Assembly: GCA_905371725.1 (NCBI GenBank)
Contig: CAJPML010000005.1
Span: 1 to 13,580, forward strand
Reading direction: 5' to 3'
Origin: Leptotrichia sp. oral taxon 215
Lineage (GTDB): Bacteria; Fusobacteriota; Fusobacteriia; Fusobacteriales; Leptotrichiaceae
Length of the DNA: 13,580 bases
The notes under the pieces are model-generated. The model saw only the letters and a list, made by a program, of their open reading frames with translations, was not told where the DNA came from and did no database searches. Within the stretch, counting starts at the first letter, position 1. Every line of letters starts with the position of its first letter. A program made the position numbers and the translations under genes. Below are positions 8,001 to 13,580 of this stretch, in pieces.

Positions 8001-8178
8001 TACCAGTATTCACATTTCCAGTTCCAGCATTTATATTTCCCGAACCAGCAGCTCCATTCCCTGAATTAGGAACTATCGGAGTTGTTGTTGATGTCTGTGG
8101 AGTAGAGCCTCCACCTCCGCCTCCGCCACAACTTGCTAAGATTGATATTAAACTAATTAATAGTATTCCTTTTCTCAT
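5083..8178 (-). CDS. Lipoprotein subtilisin-like serine protease autotransporter (NalP-like)
   Basis: Surface protease of about 1031 residues that carries its own outer-membrane translocator (type Va secretion). In order: lipoprotein signal with lipobox LASC, lipidated Cys 17; seven glycines; a Gly/Asn repeat linker (about 40-85); an S8 subtilisin domain (about 112-435) with Asp 123 (GVLDSD), His 181 (SEHGLMVA), oxyanion Asn 296 (WAAGN) and nucleophile Ser 373 (GSSFAAP); a passenger-associated beta-strand repeat (about 475-510) within a beta-helix; an alpha-helical linker (about 650-745); and a 12-strand beta-barrel (about 752-1031) ending in Phe. All catalytic residues are present. ATG 8178 is chosen because GAGGAAAG lies just upstream; a GTG at 8190 would add four residues but has no ribosome site. 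The layout matches neisserial NalP, as do WM...LLTTA.DIG.VGVD and FGWGLLD. A nucleophile-competent, self-releasing protease is inferred; substrates are unknown. Confidence 0.95.
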   Translation of the reverse strand: MRKGILLISLISILASCGGGGGGGSTPQTSTTTPIVPNSGNGAAGSGNINAGTGNVNTGIGNVNVDSGNTNGTNNGNNNGQVTQPQNTVPRTIPQTPSADNRFPKPSDSRNITGQGVKVGVLDSDFLSGNAKTEGFHTRRDYEGFLERDTFKKVIEEEFGERFTAINKTLGANSTLSESEHGLMVATILAGKNGKGAKGASVYGVSFGERGDYLVTDKEKYEELYSKGVRIFNQSFGTPSEFSDYNSATYKLPLRPSVLRESQIDASVLDARIDELNNFYKMAVRNGSLFIWAAGNTTPIAGGGRTTYNAPTIQAGMPAYISELHKGWIAAIGVKPDGREYSPHLARAGAAMWWSISANGNCELEGCSAYGSSFAAPRVTAAAVKVKEKFPWMTGHELKQTLLTTAKDIGQPGVDTVFGWGLLDETKALKGPAQFSSELLVGKSAADAGLRGMFNANIPDNITSIFENDIAGNGGLEKSGNGKLILTGNNTYDGVTEIRGGTLEIYGENASNIDIEQNGTLVTYPTTMIGKKNHDGTFMPVSVQNSGGTFENRGSGAVITGDYNAGNGAVTKAEIGTKLTVKGTVNLSGNTALRQTMGNRYITAKGMTSTVIEAEGGVNGNFSKVETPEMIASSVKADDRKIDVTVSRKNVEEYISELPEADAMRKDVAENLEASFKKLDEEVEKGNGAVKKFAMDAAQLQTMSLPTRAAILDSLSGQIYASAQALTFQHSQTVNKDLSNRLVMLGTLENVGDNAGLWVTGIGANGKLKQEGFGEGKTRVTGGQVGVDRKFGENLILGAALSYSTSKVNFDRHGGKSNADNFGISLYGRLGNKEVPYYVQGRLGAGFVDSKVERDIILGTSNVSRAKINHNDTVYSGYVETGYDVKKGNFTLTPYVGLSHDTVSRGGFTEENSQFGLTADKKTYSQTAGLVGVRVGQGVNWSNGSKSTFQGYVTHQLGFKEQDLSFEAAYTGLSNAKFTVKGIGLSKNQTWIGAGVLTEVNPRFAWYVNYDGKIEKKGRNNVFTTGLRFNF
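7957..8040 (-). repeat. 21-bp tandem repeat in the autotransporter linker
   Basis: Four imperfect 21-bp units, each starting GGAAAT on the minus strand (8040-8020, 8019-7999, 7998-7978, 7977-7957), encode a 7-residue pattern GNxNxGx between the lipid anchor and the protease domain. The unit length is a multiple of three, so gain or loss of units would change linker length without a frameshift. Confidence 0.8.
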
Positions 8179-8180
8179 TT

Positions 8181-8188
8181 CTTTCCTC
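8181..8188 (-). promoter_or_regulatory. Ribosome binding site that sets the autotransporter start at 8178
   Basis: GAGGAAAG on the minus strand has its AGGA core 5 nt before the ATG at 8178. The upstream in-frame GTG at 8190 overlaps this element and is itself preceded only by an A-rich run, so ATG is the better start and gives a standard short lipoprotein signal peptide. Confidence 0.7.
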
Positions 8189-8224
8189 ACTTTTTATTCT
8201 TTTTTATTTCATTTTTACTGTGTA

Positions 8225-8253
8225 ATTTTAGCATACTATATTTTAAATGTCAT
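8225..8253 (-). promoter_or_regulatory. Promoter of the autotransporter gene
   Basis: On the minus strand ATGACA (8253-8248, 5 of 6 to -35) and TAAAAT (8230-8225, 5 of 6 to -10) are separated by exactly 17 nt. Transcription would begin near 8218, with a leader of about 40 nt, just downstream of the rho terminator. Confidence 0.65.
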
Positions 8254-8297
8254 TTTACTATAAACATTTTTTTTATCACTTTTTTCATATTACAATA

Positions 8298-8346
8298 AAA
8301 AATCTTCCTTCATAAAAAAACACCAGTATTTTGAAAGAAGATTTTT
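8298..8346 (-). terminator. Intrinsic terminator after rho
   Basis: Bases 8298-8311 and 8333-8346 form a 14-bp stem with one mismatch (8308/8336) and a 21-nt loop; the minus-strand transcript ends it in a run of six T. It sits about 60 nt beyond the rho stop codon. The gene for Rho therefore appears to end at a Rho-independent site. Confidence 0.75.
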
Positions 8347-8406
8347 CTATTTTAATTTAATTATTCTATAAACTAATATTATTTAAAAAAATTTGAATTT
8401 TATTTA

Positions 8407-10029
8407 TTATTTAGATGAACTTTTAGAATATAAATCTTCAAGTAATTCTTCATTATTTTTATAGCTTTTTATCAGTTCAATAAGTCTTTTTATCCCTTCG
8501 ACTTCTGACATCTGATTCAATTCTCTTCTAAGACGCCATATTTTTTCAAGTTTGTCTTTAGGTATCAGAAGTTCTTCCCTTCTTGTTCCACTTTTTAGCA
8601 CATCCATTGCAGGGAATATTCTTAGCTGTTCCAATGCTCTGCTTAAAATAATTTCCATATTTCCAGTCCCTTTAAATTCCTCAAAAATTACATCATCCAT
8701 CTTACTTCCTGTTTCAATAAGTGCTGTAGCAATTATAGTTAAACTTCCACCGTTTTTTATATTTCTTGCCGCTCCTAAAAATCTTTTTGGATAATATAGT
8801 GCATTTGGGTCTATTCCCCCTGAAATCAGCTTACCACTTGAAGGGATTGTTATGTTATAGGACCTTGCAAGCCTCGTAAGGCTATCCATTAAAATTAGAA
8901 TGTCTTTTCCACGCTCAACTTCCCTTTTTGCCATTTCAAGTACATTTTCTGTAACCTGAGTATGAACATTAGGATTTTCATCAAATGTAGCAGCATAAAC
9001 TTCTGCTTCCTTTACATTTTCCTTAATATCTGTAACTTCTTCAGGTCTTTCATCTATAAGCAAAATCCATACATCAATTTCAGGATTATACTTTATTATA
9101 TCATTTGCCAAAGTTGATAGGAGTACTGTTTTTCCTGCTTTAGGCGGAGCAACAATAAGTCCTCTCTGACCTTTTCCTATAGGTGAAATCAAATCTATTA
9201 TTCTTGAAGATATTTCTCCATTTCCAAGATTTATTTTTTTATCAGGATACGAAGGTATTAAATCGTCAAAAAATGGACGTTCTAATGATTTATCAGGCAA
9301 ATCACCGTTTACAAGTAACACTTTTAATATTCCATGATTTCTTTCTGTTCCTATCGGAACTCTTAATTCTCCAAAAACTATATCTTCATTTCTAAGAAAA
9401 AATCTTTTAATTTGAGATATTGAAACGTATACATCAGGTCCTATACTTGTATTTCTAAGAAATCCAAAGCTTCCTTCTCCCATTATATCCAATTTACCAT
9501 ATCCATAAGTTTTCCCAATTTCTTTACCTTTTTCAATAAGAACAGCATTTACAAGATCATACTTTGTCATTACTGAAAAATTTGGTATGTTATATTCTTT
9601 TGCCATTTTTTTAAGATTTGTAACATTTGTATTCAGTATTTCTTTTATAAGTTTTTCTTCATTCTGATAATTTTCATCAGAATGTTTTTCGTTTTTTTCA
9701 TGTCTTTCAGTTTTTTCATGTCCTTTTTCAATCTTGTCAGAATGTCTGTCAATTTCTTCAGAAACTTTATTATCCTTTTCTGATTTTTCTTGGTTCCCTT
9801 TCACTTCTTCTTTTGTTATTTCTTCTTTTTTATTTTCTTTCTCTGTCTCCAGTTCTTCAACTTTTTTAGAAACTTTCGAGTCTTCTTCTTTTTCAGTTTT
9901 TAGCTTTCTTCCTCTTTTTTTGACTTCCTTTATTTCTTCAGAAGAACTTTCTTCTATTATATTTTCTATTTCTCCAGTATTTTCTTCTATTTTTTTCTTT
10001 CTTCCACGTTTTTTTATTTCTTCACTCAT
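8407..10029 (-). CDS. rho: Transcription termination factor Rho with long charged N-terminal extension
   Basis: Hexameric RNA-dependent ATPase/helicase that ends transcription at untranslated RNA. At 540 residues it is longer than E. coli Rho (419) because of about 125 N-terminal residues very rich in Lys and Glu, with two KKRGRK-type basic patches (6-11 and 37-42). After this come the Rho N-terminal helical domain (about 126-167), the cold-shock-type RNA-binding domain (about 175-245, containing GEGSFGFLR), and the ATPase core: Walker A PPKAGKT (295-301), the conserved DERPEEV (326-332), Walker B ILILMDS (377-383), Q-loop region GGIDPNALYYPKRF and the GTRREELL arginine segment (481-488). All core motifs are intact, so it should be active. 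The ATG follows the miaB stop with no gap, and its GGAGGAA ribosome site lies inside miaB, indicating translational coupling. The extension is probably disordered and may bind RNA or DNA; that is inference. Confidence 0.97.
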   Translation of the reverse strand: MSEEIKKRGRKKKIEENTGEIENIIEESSSEEIKEVKKRGRKLKTEKEEDSKVSKKVEELETEKENKKEEITKEEVKGNQEKSEKDNKVSEEIDRHSDKIEKGHEKTERHEKNEKHSDENYQNEEKLIKEILNTNVTNLKKMAKEYNIPNFSVMTKYDLVNAVLIEKGKEIGKTYGYGKLDIMGEGSFGFLRNTSIGPDVYVSISQIKRFFLRNEDIVFGELRVPIGTERNHGILKVLLVNGDLPDKSLERPFFDDLIPSYPDKKINLGNGEISSRIIDLISPIGKGQRGLIVAPPKAGKTVLLSTLANDIIKYNPEIDVWILLIDERPEEVTDIKENVKEAEVYAATFDENPNVHTQVTENVLEMAKREVERGKDILILMDSLTRLARSYNITIPSSGKLISGGIDPNALYYPKRFLGAARNIKNGGSLTIIATALIETGSKMDDVIFEEFKGTGNMEIILSRALEQLRIFPAMDVLKSGTRREELLIPKDKLEKIWRLRRELNQMSEVEGIKRLIELIKSYKNNEELLEDLYSKSSSK

Positions 10030-11355
10030 TTATTCCTCCAATTCTCCATATAGTGTCCATGTTTTTGCCTCATATATTTTTGTATTTACAAACTTTCCTT
10101 TTAAATCTGTTCTGGAACTTTTAAATAATACAATTTTATGTGTTGAAGTTCTTCCAGTCAGCATTTCAGGATTTTTTCTGCTTGGACCTTCTACAAGTAC
10201 TTTTACAGTTTTCCCTAGATATTTCTGGCTCTCCTCTTTTGCTTTATAATTTTGAAGCCGCATAAGCTGCTGCAGTCTTTCGCTTTTTATCTGTTCTGTT
10301 ACCTGTTCAGCCATTGTTGCAGCCGGAGTACCGCTTCTCTTAGAATACATAAACATAAAAGCATTCTCAAAACCTACTTCATTTACTACATCCATTGTAT
10401 CCTGAAAATCTTCATCTGTTTCTCCTGGAAATCCTACAATTATATCAGTTGTTAGACCTATATCGGGTATTTTTTCTTTTATCTTTTTCGCCAAAGTTAT
10501 AAATTCTTCCTTTGTATAACCTCTGTTCATTGCATTCAATATTTTAGTCGAACCTGATTGAAGTGGCAAGTGTAACATTCTTGCTATTTTAGAATTGTCT
10601 GCTATTGCATCTATTACTTCATCTGTAAAGTCTTTAGGATGAGGCGAAACATACTTTATCCAGAAGTCACCTTCTATTTTGGCACTTTCTCTAAGTAGTT
10701 TTGCAAAATTATCTGTTTCATCTGCAAGATCACTGCCATATGAATTGACATTCTGTCCTAAAAACAGTATTTCTTTATATCCCTTTTCTGTATATTTTTT
10801 TACATCCTGAACTACTTCATGTAACGGAACAGATCTTTCCATTCCCCTTACATAAGGCACTATACAGAAAGTACAGTAATTATTACATCCATATGTTATT
10901 GAAATTGAAGCCACTATATCATCACCAAAATCCGCATCTACTCTCTGAGGTAGCTCATCTTCATCTTCAACCATAACTACATGTACATCTTCACCTTTTT
11001 CAATTCTTTCGATTATATCCGGTATTCTTCCTATATTCTGGTTACCAAGTACTAAATCAACATAAGGAGTCTTCTTTATAAATTCATCTCTTACTTCCTG
11101 GGCAAGACAACCTGTTACTCCAATAATCATCTTTCCCTCTTTTTTCTCTTTAAGCCTTTTAAGATCTCCCAGTTTCCCGTATACTTTTACGGCAGCTCCT
11201 TCTCTTACTGTACATGTATTCAGAAATACCAGATCAGAATCATCTATGTCATCTATTATTTCATAACCCATAGTCTGTAAAATTTGTTTCATTTTGGCAC
11301 TTTCATTTACATTCATTTGACAGCCATAGGTTATAACTGTTGCCTTTTTACTCAC
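10030..11355 (-). CDS. miaB: tRNA-2-methylthio-N6-dimethylallyladenosine synthase MiaB
   Basis: Radical-SAM methylthiotransferase that converts i6A37 to ms2i6A37 in tRNAs reading U-starting codons; it uses two [4Fe-4S] clusters and S-adenosylmethionine. The 441-residue length is normal. The N-terminal UPF0004 domain binds the auxiliary cluster through Cys 12 (YGCQMN), Cys 48 (NTCTVRE) and Cys 83 (TGCLAQ). The radical-SAM motif CNNYCTFC gives Cys 157, 161 and 164. A TRAM RNA-binding domain closes the protein (about 375-441). The NTCTVREGA motif and the overall pattern favour MiaB over the related MtaB and RimO. Start is GTG at 11355: an in-frame TAA directly precedes it, and AAGGAGAG (11361-11368) is well placed. 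It is the first gene of a two-gene unit with rho, which starts immediately after the miaB stop. The matching dimethylallyltransferase gene miaA is not in the window. Confidence 0.96.
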   Translation of the reverse strand: MSKKATVITYGCQMNVNESAKMKQILQTMGYEIIDDIDDSDLVFLNTCTVREGAAVKVYGKLGDLKRLKEKKEGKMIIGVTGCLAQEVRDEFIKKTPYVDLVLGNQNIGRIPDIIERIEKGEDVHVVMVEDEDELPQRVDADFGDDIVASISITYGCNNYCTFCIVPYVRGMERSVPLHEVVQDVKKYTEKGYKEILFLGQNVNSYGSDLADETDNFAKLLRESAKIEGDFWIKYVSPHPKDFTDEVIDAIADNSKIARMLHLPLQSGSTKILNAMNRGYTKEEFITLAKKIKEKIPDIGLTTDIIVGFPGETDEDFQDTMDVVNEVGFENAFMFMYSKRSGTPAATMAEQVTEQIKSERLQQLMRLQNYKAKEESQKYLGKTVKVLVEGPSRKNPEMLTGRTSTHKIVLFKSSRTDLKGKFVNTKIYEAKTWTLYGELEE

Positions 11356-11398
11356 TTAATCTCTCCTTTTTCACACGTTACTTTTTATTTATCGGACA

Positions 11399-11407
11399 AT
11401 TATATCA
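11399..11407 (-). promoter_or_regulatory. Extended -10 promoter of the miaB-rho unit
   Basis: The minus strand has TGATATAAT, a perfect -10 with the TGn extension. The -35 position (TTTTAA, 17 nt upstream) is poor, which extended -10 promoters tolerate. It falls inside the T tail of the preceding terminator. Transcription would start near 11392, giving a leader of about 37 nt. Confidence 0.6.
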
Positions 11408-11426
11408 TAATTTTCTAAATATTAAA

Positions 11427-11454
11427 AGACTAGAGTTTATTCTTTCTCTAGTCT
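11427..11454 (-). terminator. Intrinsic terminator of the fabG operon
   Basis: AGACTAGAG-type arms at 11427-11435 and 11446-11454 give a perfect 9-bp stem with a 10-nt loop. On the minus strand the stem is followed by a T-rich tail. It sits about 80 nt after the stop of the small secreted-protein gene. Confidence 0.75.
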
Positions 11455-11536
11455 ACAATAATTTATAGATATTTTTATTTGTACCTACTTATTTTTTCTA
11501 TATACTTTGAAATTATTTTAAATAAAATTTATAAGA

Positions 11537-12127
11537 CTAATCTTCTATTTCTAAAACTTCTCTTGATAATCTTCCTTCAGGTATTCTGTAATTTAATATT
11601 CTATCAACAACTAGAACTCCATTAACGACTTTTCCTGAAACAACTAGAGTGACAAGATCATCTTCTGTTACTCCGTGACTATTTCCTATAGAATTATAAA
11701 TAAGTTCAAGCGTTCCTGATTCATCTTGTAATTGATAAACTAATCTTTTATCTTTAAATACCAAGTTATCTTTCTTATACACAAACATATTTGTGGATTT
11801 CATATATTCACCCACATATGTTTTGCTATTATCTCTTTTTTTCTCGACTTCCTTAACTTTTGGTGCTTTTATTTCTTTTAGCCTTTCGTTCAAAAACTTA
11901 TTGTTTATCTTCATATTATTTATAGTTTTTGCACTTTCAATATTTTCAATATTCTCAACATTTTCAGTATCTTCAGTGTCTCCTGAATTTCTAGTCCTTA
12001 CTGGAGCCTCTTTTGGTCTGATTAACGGTTTATTACCAGATGATCTACGTGATCTAAGTGGTTTAATTTTTGCACCATTGACTACAGTAACTGCTATTAT
12101 TAATAAAAATAACACTGCCTTTTTCAT
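11537..12127 (-). CDS. Secreted protein of unknown function, possible OB-fold domain
   Basis: Unrecognised 196-residue protein. Residues 1-19 form a Sec signal peptide (MKK, then a hydrophobic core, then VNGA with likely cleavage after Ala 19) and there is no lipobox Cys, so it is probably periplasmic. Residues 20-105 are low in complexity: Arg/Lys-rich at first (RSRR), then Glu/Asn repeats (TEDTENVENIENIES), then Lys/Glu-rich, likely disordered. The folded part is about 106-196, with alternating beta strands such as LELIYNS, LVTLVVSGKVV and GVLVVDRI; this pattern is reminiscent of small OB-fold domains, but I cannot confirm it. The mature protein contains no cysteine. ATG 12127 has GGAGG at 12136-12140, 8 nt away. 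It is last in a probable operon with fabG and the RNase H gene (17-nt gap), and a terminator follows. The context gives no clear function. Confidence 0.85.
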   Translation of the reverse strand: MKKAVLFLLIIAVTVVNGAKIKPLRSRRSSGNKPLIRPKEAPVRTRNSGDTEDTENVENIENIESAKTINNMKINNKFLNERLKEIKAPKVKEVEKKRDNSKTYVGEYMKSTNMFVYKKDNLVFKDKRLVYQLQDESGTLELIYNSIGNSHGVTEDDLVTLVVSGKVVNGVLVVDRILNYRIPEGRLSREVLEIED

Positions 12128-12144
12128 TTAAAAAACCTCCATAT

Positions 12145-12780
12145 TTATTTATGAAATCCTAAATCTGCCGGATTTACATCTCCTGAAATTTTTTTTACTT
12201 TTCCACCATTTTTTTCAAATTCTGCTCTAAGTGAAGTCACTCTTTTTATCAAATCTATCGTATCCTTTTCTAATCCGTCTGAATTATATTTTCCTTTGGA
12301 CCAAAATTCTATAACAAGGTTACTGTCTCCACAAATGACTTTTATATTATTTTTTTTTGCATACTTCAGTGCTGCGAAAATTCCTGTAAGTTCACCAAAA
12401 TTGTTTGTTCTTCCTTCTGAAAGCTTATAATTACCATAACTATTTATCTTTGAAGCATCAAGTATTTCATGCAGTAGAGAGTTCCCATCATAATCTGTAA
12501 GTCTTACTTCAACACCTTCTCCTCTTCCTGTTCCTGCATCAAAATAGATACCTTCTTTATCAAGCTCTAAAAATAAACTTTCATTTTTCTTTTCTTTTTT
12601 TTCATATTCTGCACCTGATTTTAGCCATTCTTGAGCTTCTGTTTCACTTTTAAATGACTTATATCTTGCTTTTTTTCCATTTACCTTTTGCTGACATTCA
12701 TTCCATGTATAAAATATACCGCTTTCCTTACTGTCTAAAAGATAATAGGCATATATCTTATTTTTCTTTGTTCCTGACAT
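12145..12780 (-). CDS. Ribonuclease HI family protein with N-terminal hybrid-binding (viroplasmin) domain
   Basis: Predicted cytoplasmic endonuclease for the RNA strand of RNA:DNA hybrids (R-loops, primers). At 211 residues it has two parts. The N-terminal 9-54 is a hybrid-binding/viroplasmin domain (YAYYLLDSKESGIFYTW, then RYKSFKSETEAQEWL), also found in some bacterial and eukaryotic RNases H1. A charged linker leads to the RNase H fold (about 70-211), with likely metal ligands Asp 81 (YFDAG), Glu 130 (NNFGEL), Asp 152 (GDSN) and Asp 206 (NPADLG). The C-terminus is short and unusual: the common GHxG-type His loop of E. coli RNase HI is not visible, and the protein stops five residues after the last Asp. 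AGGA at 12785-12788 precedes the ATG. It sits 20 nt after fabG and 17 nt before the secreted-protein gene. It could be called rnhA, but a divergent paralogue cannot be excluded. Confidence 0.88.
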   Translation of the reverse strand: MSGTKKNKIYAYYLLDSKESGIFYTWNECQQKVNGKKARYKSFKSETEAQEWLKSGAEYEKKEKKNESLFLELDKEGIYFDAGTGRGEGVEVRLTDYDGNSLLHEILDASKINSYGNYKLSEGRTNNFGELTGIFAALKYAKKNNIKVICGDSNLVIEFWSKGKYNSDGLEKDTIDLIKRVTSLRAEFEKNGGKVKKISGDVNPADLGFHK

Positions 12781-12800
12781 AATTTCCTAAATTTATAAGA

Positions 12801-13511
12801 TTATAAATTTAATCCTCCATCTACTCTTATTACCTGGCCTGTTATAAATTTAGACATATCACTTGCAAGGAATAATGCTGCATCAGCCACATCTTCTGCA
12901 TCTCCCATTTTTTTAAGTGGTGTATTTTCTAAAACTGATTCTACAAGCTTTTCAGGTAACACATGTGTCATATCAGTCTTAATAAATCCAGGAGCTATTG
13001 CATTGGATCTAAGATTCTTTTTCCCAAATTCCTTTGCCCATGTTTTAGCCATTGCTATAACTCCACCTTTTGAAGCTGCATAATTTGTCTGTCCTGCATT
13101 ACCATCAACTCCTACAACAGAAGCCATGTTAATTACACTTGCTCCCTTGCTTTTAAGCAGTAAGGAAATAAATCCCTGCATTACATTGTAGACACCTTTT
13201 AAATTTATATCAATTAACAAATCCCAGTCATCTTCCTTCATTCTCTGAAGTAAAGAATCTCTTGTAATCCCTGCATTGTTTACTAATATATCAAGCTTTC
13301 CATACTGTTCTTTAACCTTTGTAGCAAGCTCCTTGATATTTTCCCTGTCAGTTACATTCAGTTTTACATGTGTGACATTTTCATGAGTATAATCAGCATC
13401 TATTAAATCTCCTGAAATAACTGTAGCACCATTTTCAGCATACTTTAAAACTATTTCCTTTCCAATTCCTCTTGCTCCACCTGTTACCAAAGCTACTTTT
13501 CCTTTTAACAT
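12801..13511 (-). CDS. fabG: 3-oxoacyl-[acyl-carrier-protein] reductase FabG (short-chain dehydrogenase)
   Basis: NADPH-dependent reductase of fatty-acid elongation, converting 3-oxoacyl-ACP to (R)-3-hydroxyacyl-ACP. The 236 residues are close to the family's usual 240-248. Visible classical SDR motifs are the nucleotide loop TGGARGIG (10-17), NNAG (78-81), the catalytic set Asn 103, Ser 131, Tyr 144 and Lys 148 (YAASK), PGFIKTDM (174-181) and the C-terminal GQVIRVDGGL. The PGF.KTDM segment and overall similarity favour FabG over other SDRs, but no other fab gene is visible here, so a different 3-oxoacyl or polyol substrate is possible. ATG 13511 has AAAGGCGG at 13517-13524, 5 nt away. It is the first visible gene of the operon with the RNase H and the secreted protein. 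The leader beyond 13525 is AT-rich with several TATAAT-like hexamers; a single promoter cannot be chosen at the window edge. Confidence 0.93.
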   Translation of the reverse strand: MLKGKVALVTGGARGIGKEIVLKYAENGATVISGDLIDADYTHENVTHVKLNVTDRENIKELATKVKEQYGKLDILVNNAGITRDSLLQRMKEDDWDLLIDINLKGVYNVMQGFISLLLKSKGASVINMASVVGVDGNAGQTNYAASKGGVIAMAKTWAKEFGKKNLRSNAIAPGFIKTDMTHVLPEKLVESVLENTPLKKMGDAEDVADAALFLASDMSKFITGQVIRVDGGLNL

Positions 13512-13580
13512 TCTATCCGCCTTTCAATATTTTTATAATGCTTCACTTATAATTATATTTCTTTTTATTATAAATTATAC

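Noticed and set aside
7957..8040. CRISPR-like array
   Set aside because: The 21-bp units are directly adjacent with no spacers and encode an in-frame peptide repeat.
7943..8263. A 106-codon plus-strand frame with a proline run
   Set aside because: It is the complement of the autotransporter's Gly-rich leader and linker; the proline run mirrors the Gly codons.
9734..10249. A 171-codon plus-strand frame rich in Ser and Phe
   Set aside because: It is the complement of the Lys/Glu-rich Rho extension and the end of miaB, and is low-complexity with no recognisable domain.

Overview
The window is a low-GC chromosomal segment. The combination of genes suggests the Fusobacteriota, most likely Leptotrichia or a close relative. 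The evidence is a strongly A/T-biased codon choice, a Gram-negative outer-membrane autotransporter alongside low-GC gene style and strong GGAGG-type ribosome binding sites, and a Rho factor with a long Lys/Glu-rich N-terminal extension. The genus is an inference from style, not from a marker gene.

Layout, left to right. Positions 1-3269 hold two overlapping plus-strand genes for exporter-fold ABC transporter half-proteins; the first is cut by the left edge. A long two-way terminator hairpin (3290-3357) separates them from the minus strand, and every remaining gene is on that strand. In the minus-strand direction of transcription (right to left) these are: fabG, an RNase H with hybrid-binding domain, and a small secreted protein (13511-11537, gaps of 20 and 17 nt, one probable operon ending in a hairpin at 11427-11454); miaB and rho (11355-8407, stop and start codons directly abutting, terminator at 8298-8346); a lipoprotein subtilisin autotransporter resembling neisserial NalP (8178-5083, own promoter, terminator at 5006-5051); an AraC-family regulator (4911-3892); and a short-chain flavodoxin (3793-3371) with a near-consensus promoter containing an inverted repeat.

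How the genes may work together. fabG (fatty-acid elongation), the RNase H (RNA:DNA hybrid removal), miaB (tRNA ms2i6A modification) and rho (transcription termination) are housekeeping. The left part looks accessory: a pair of ABC half-transporters, an AraC regulator and a flavodoxin next to each other recall metallophore or iron-limitation loci, but no direct metal-related motif is visible, so that reading is a hypothesis. The autotransporter is the clearest surface or virulence-type gene: a lipidated, surface-displayed serine protease that could process itself or neighbouring surface proteins.

No tRNA, rRNA, CRISPR array, insertion sequence or prophage gene was seen. No gene-free stretch exceeds 300 bases; the largest gaps (8179-8406, 11356-11536, 4912-5082) hold promoters and terminators described below.
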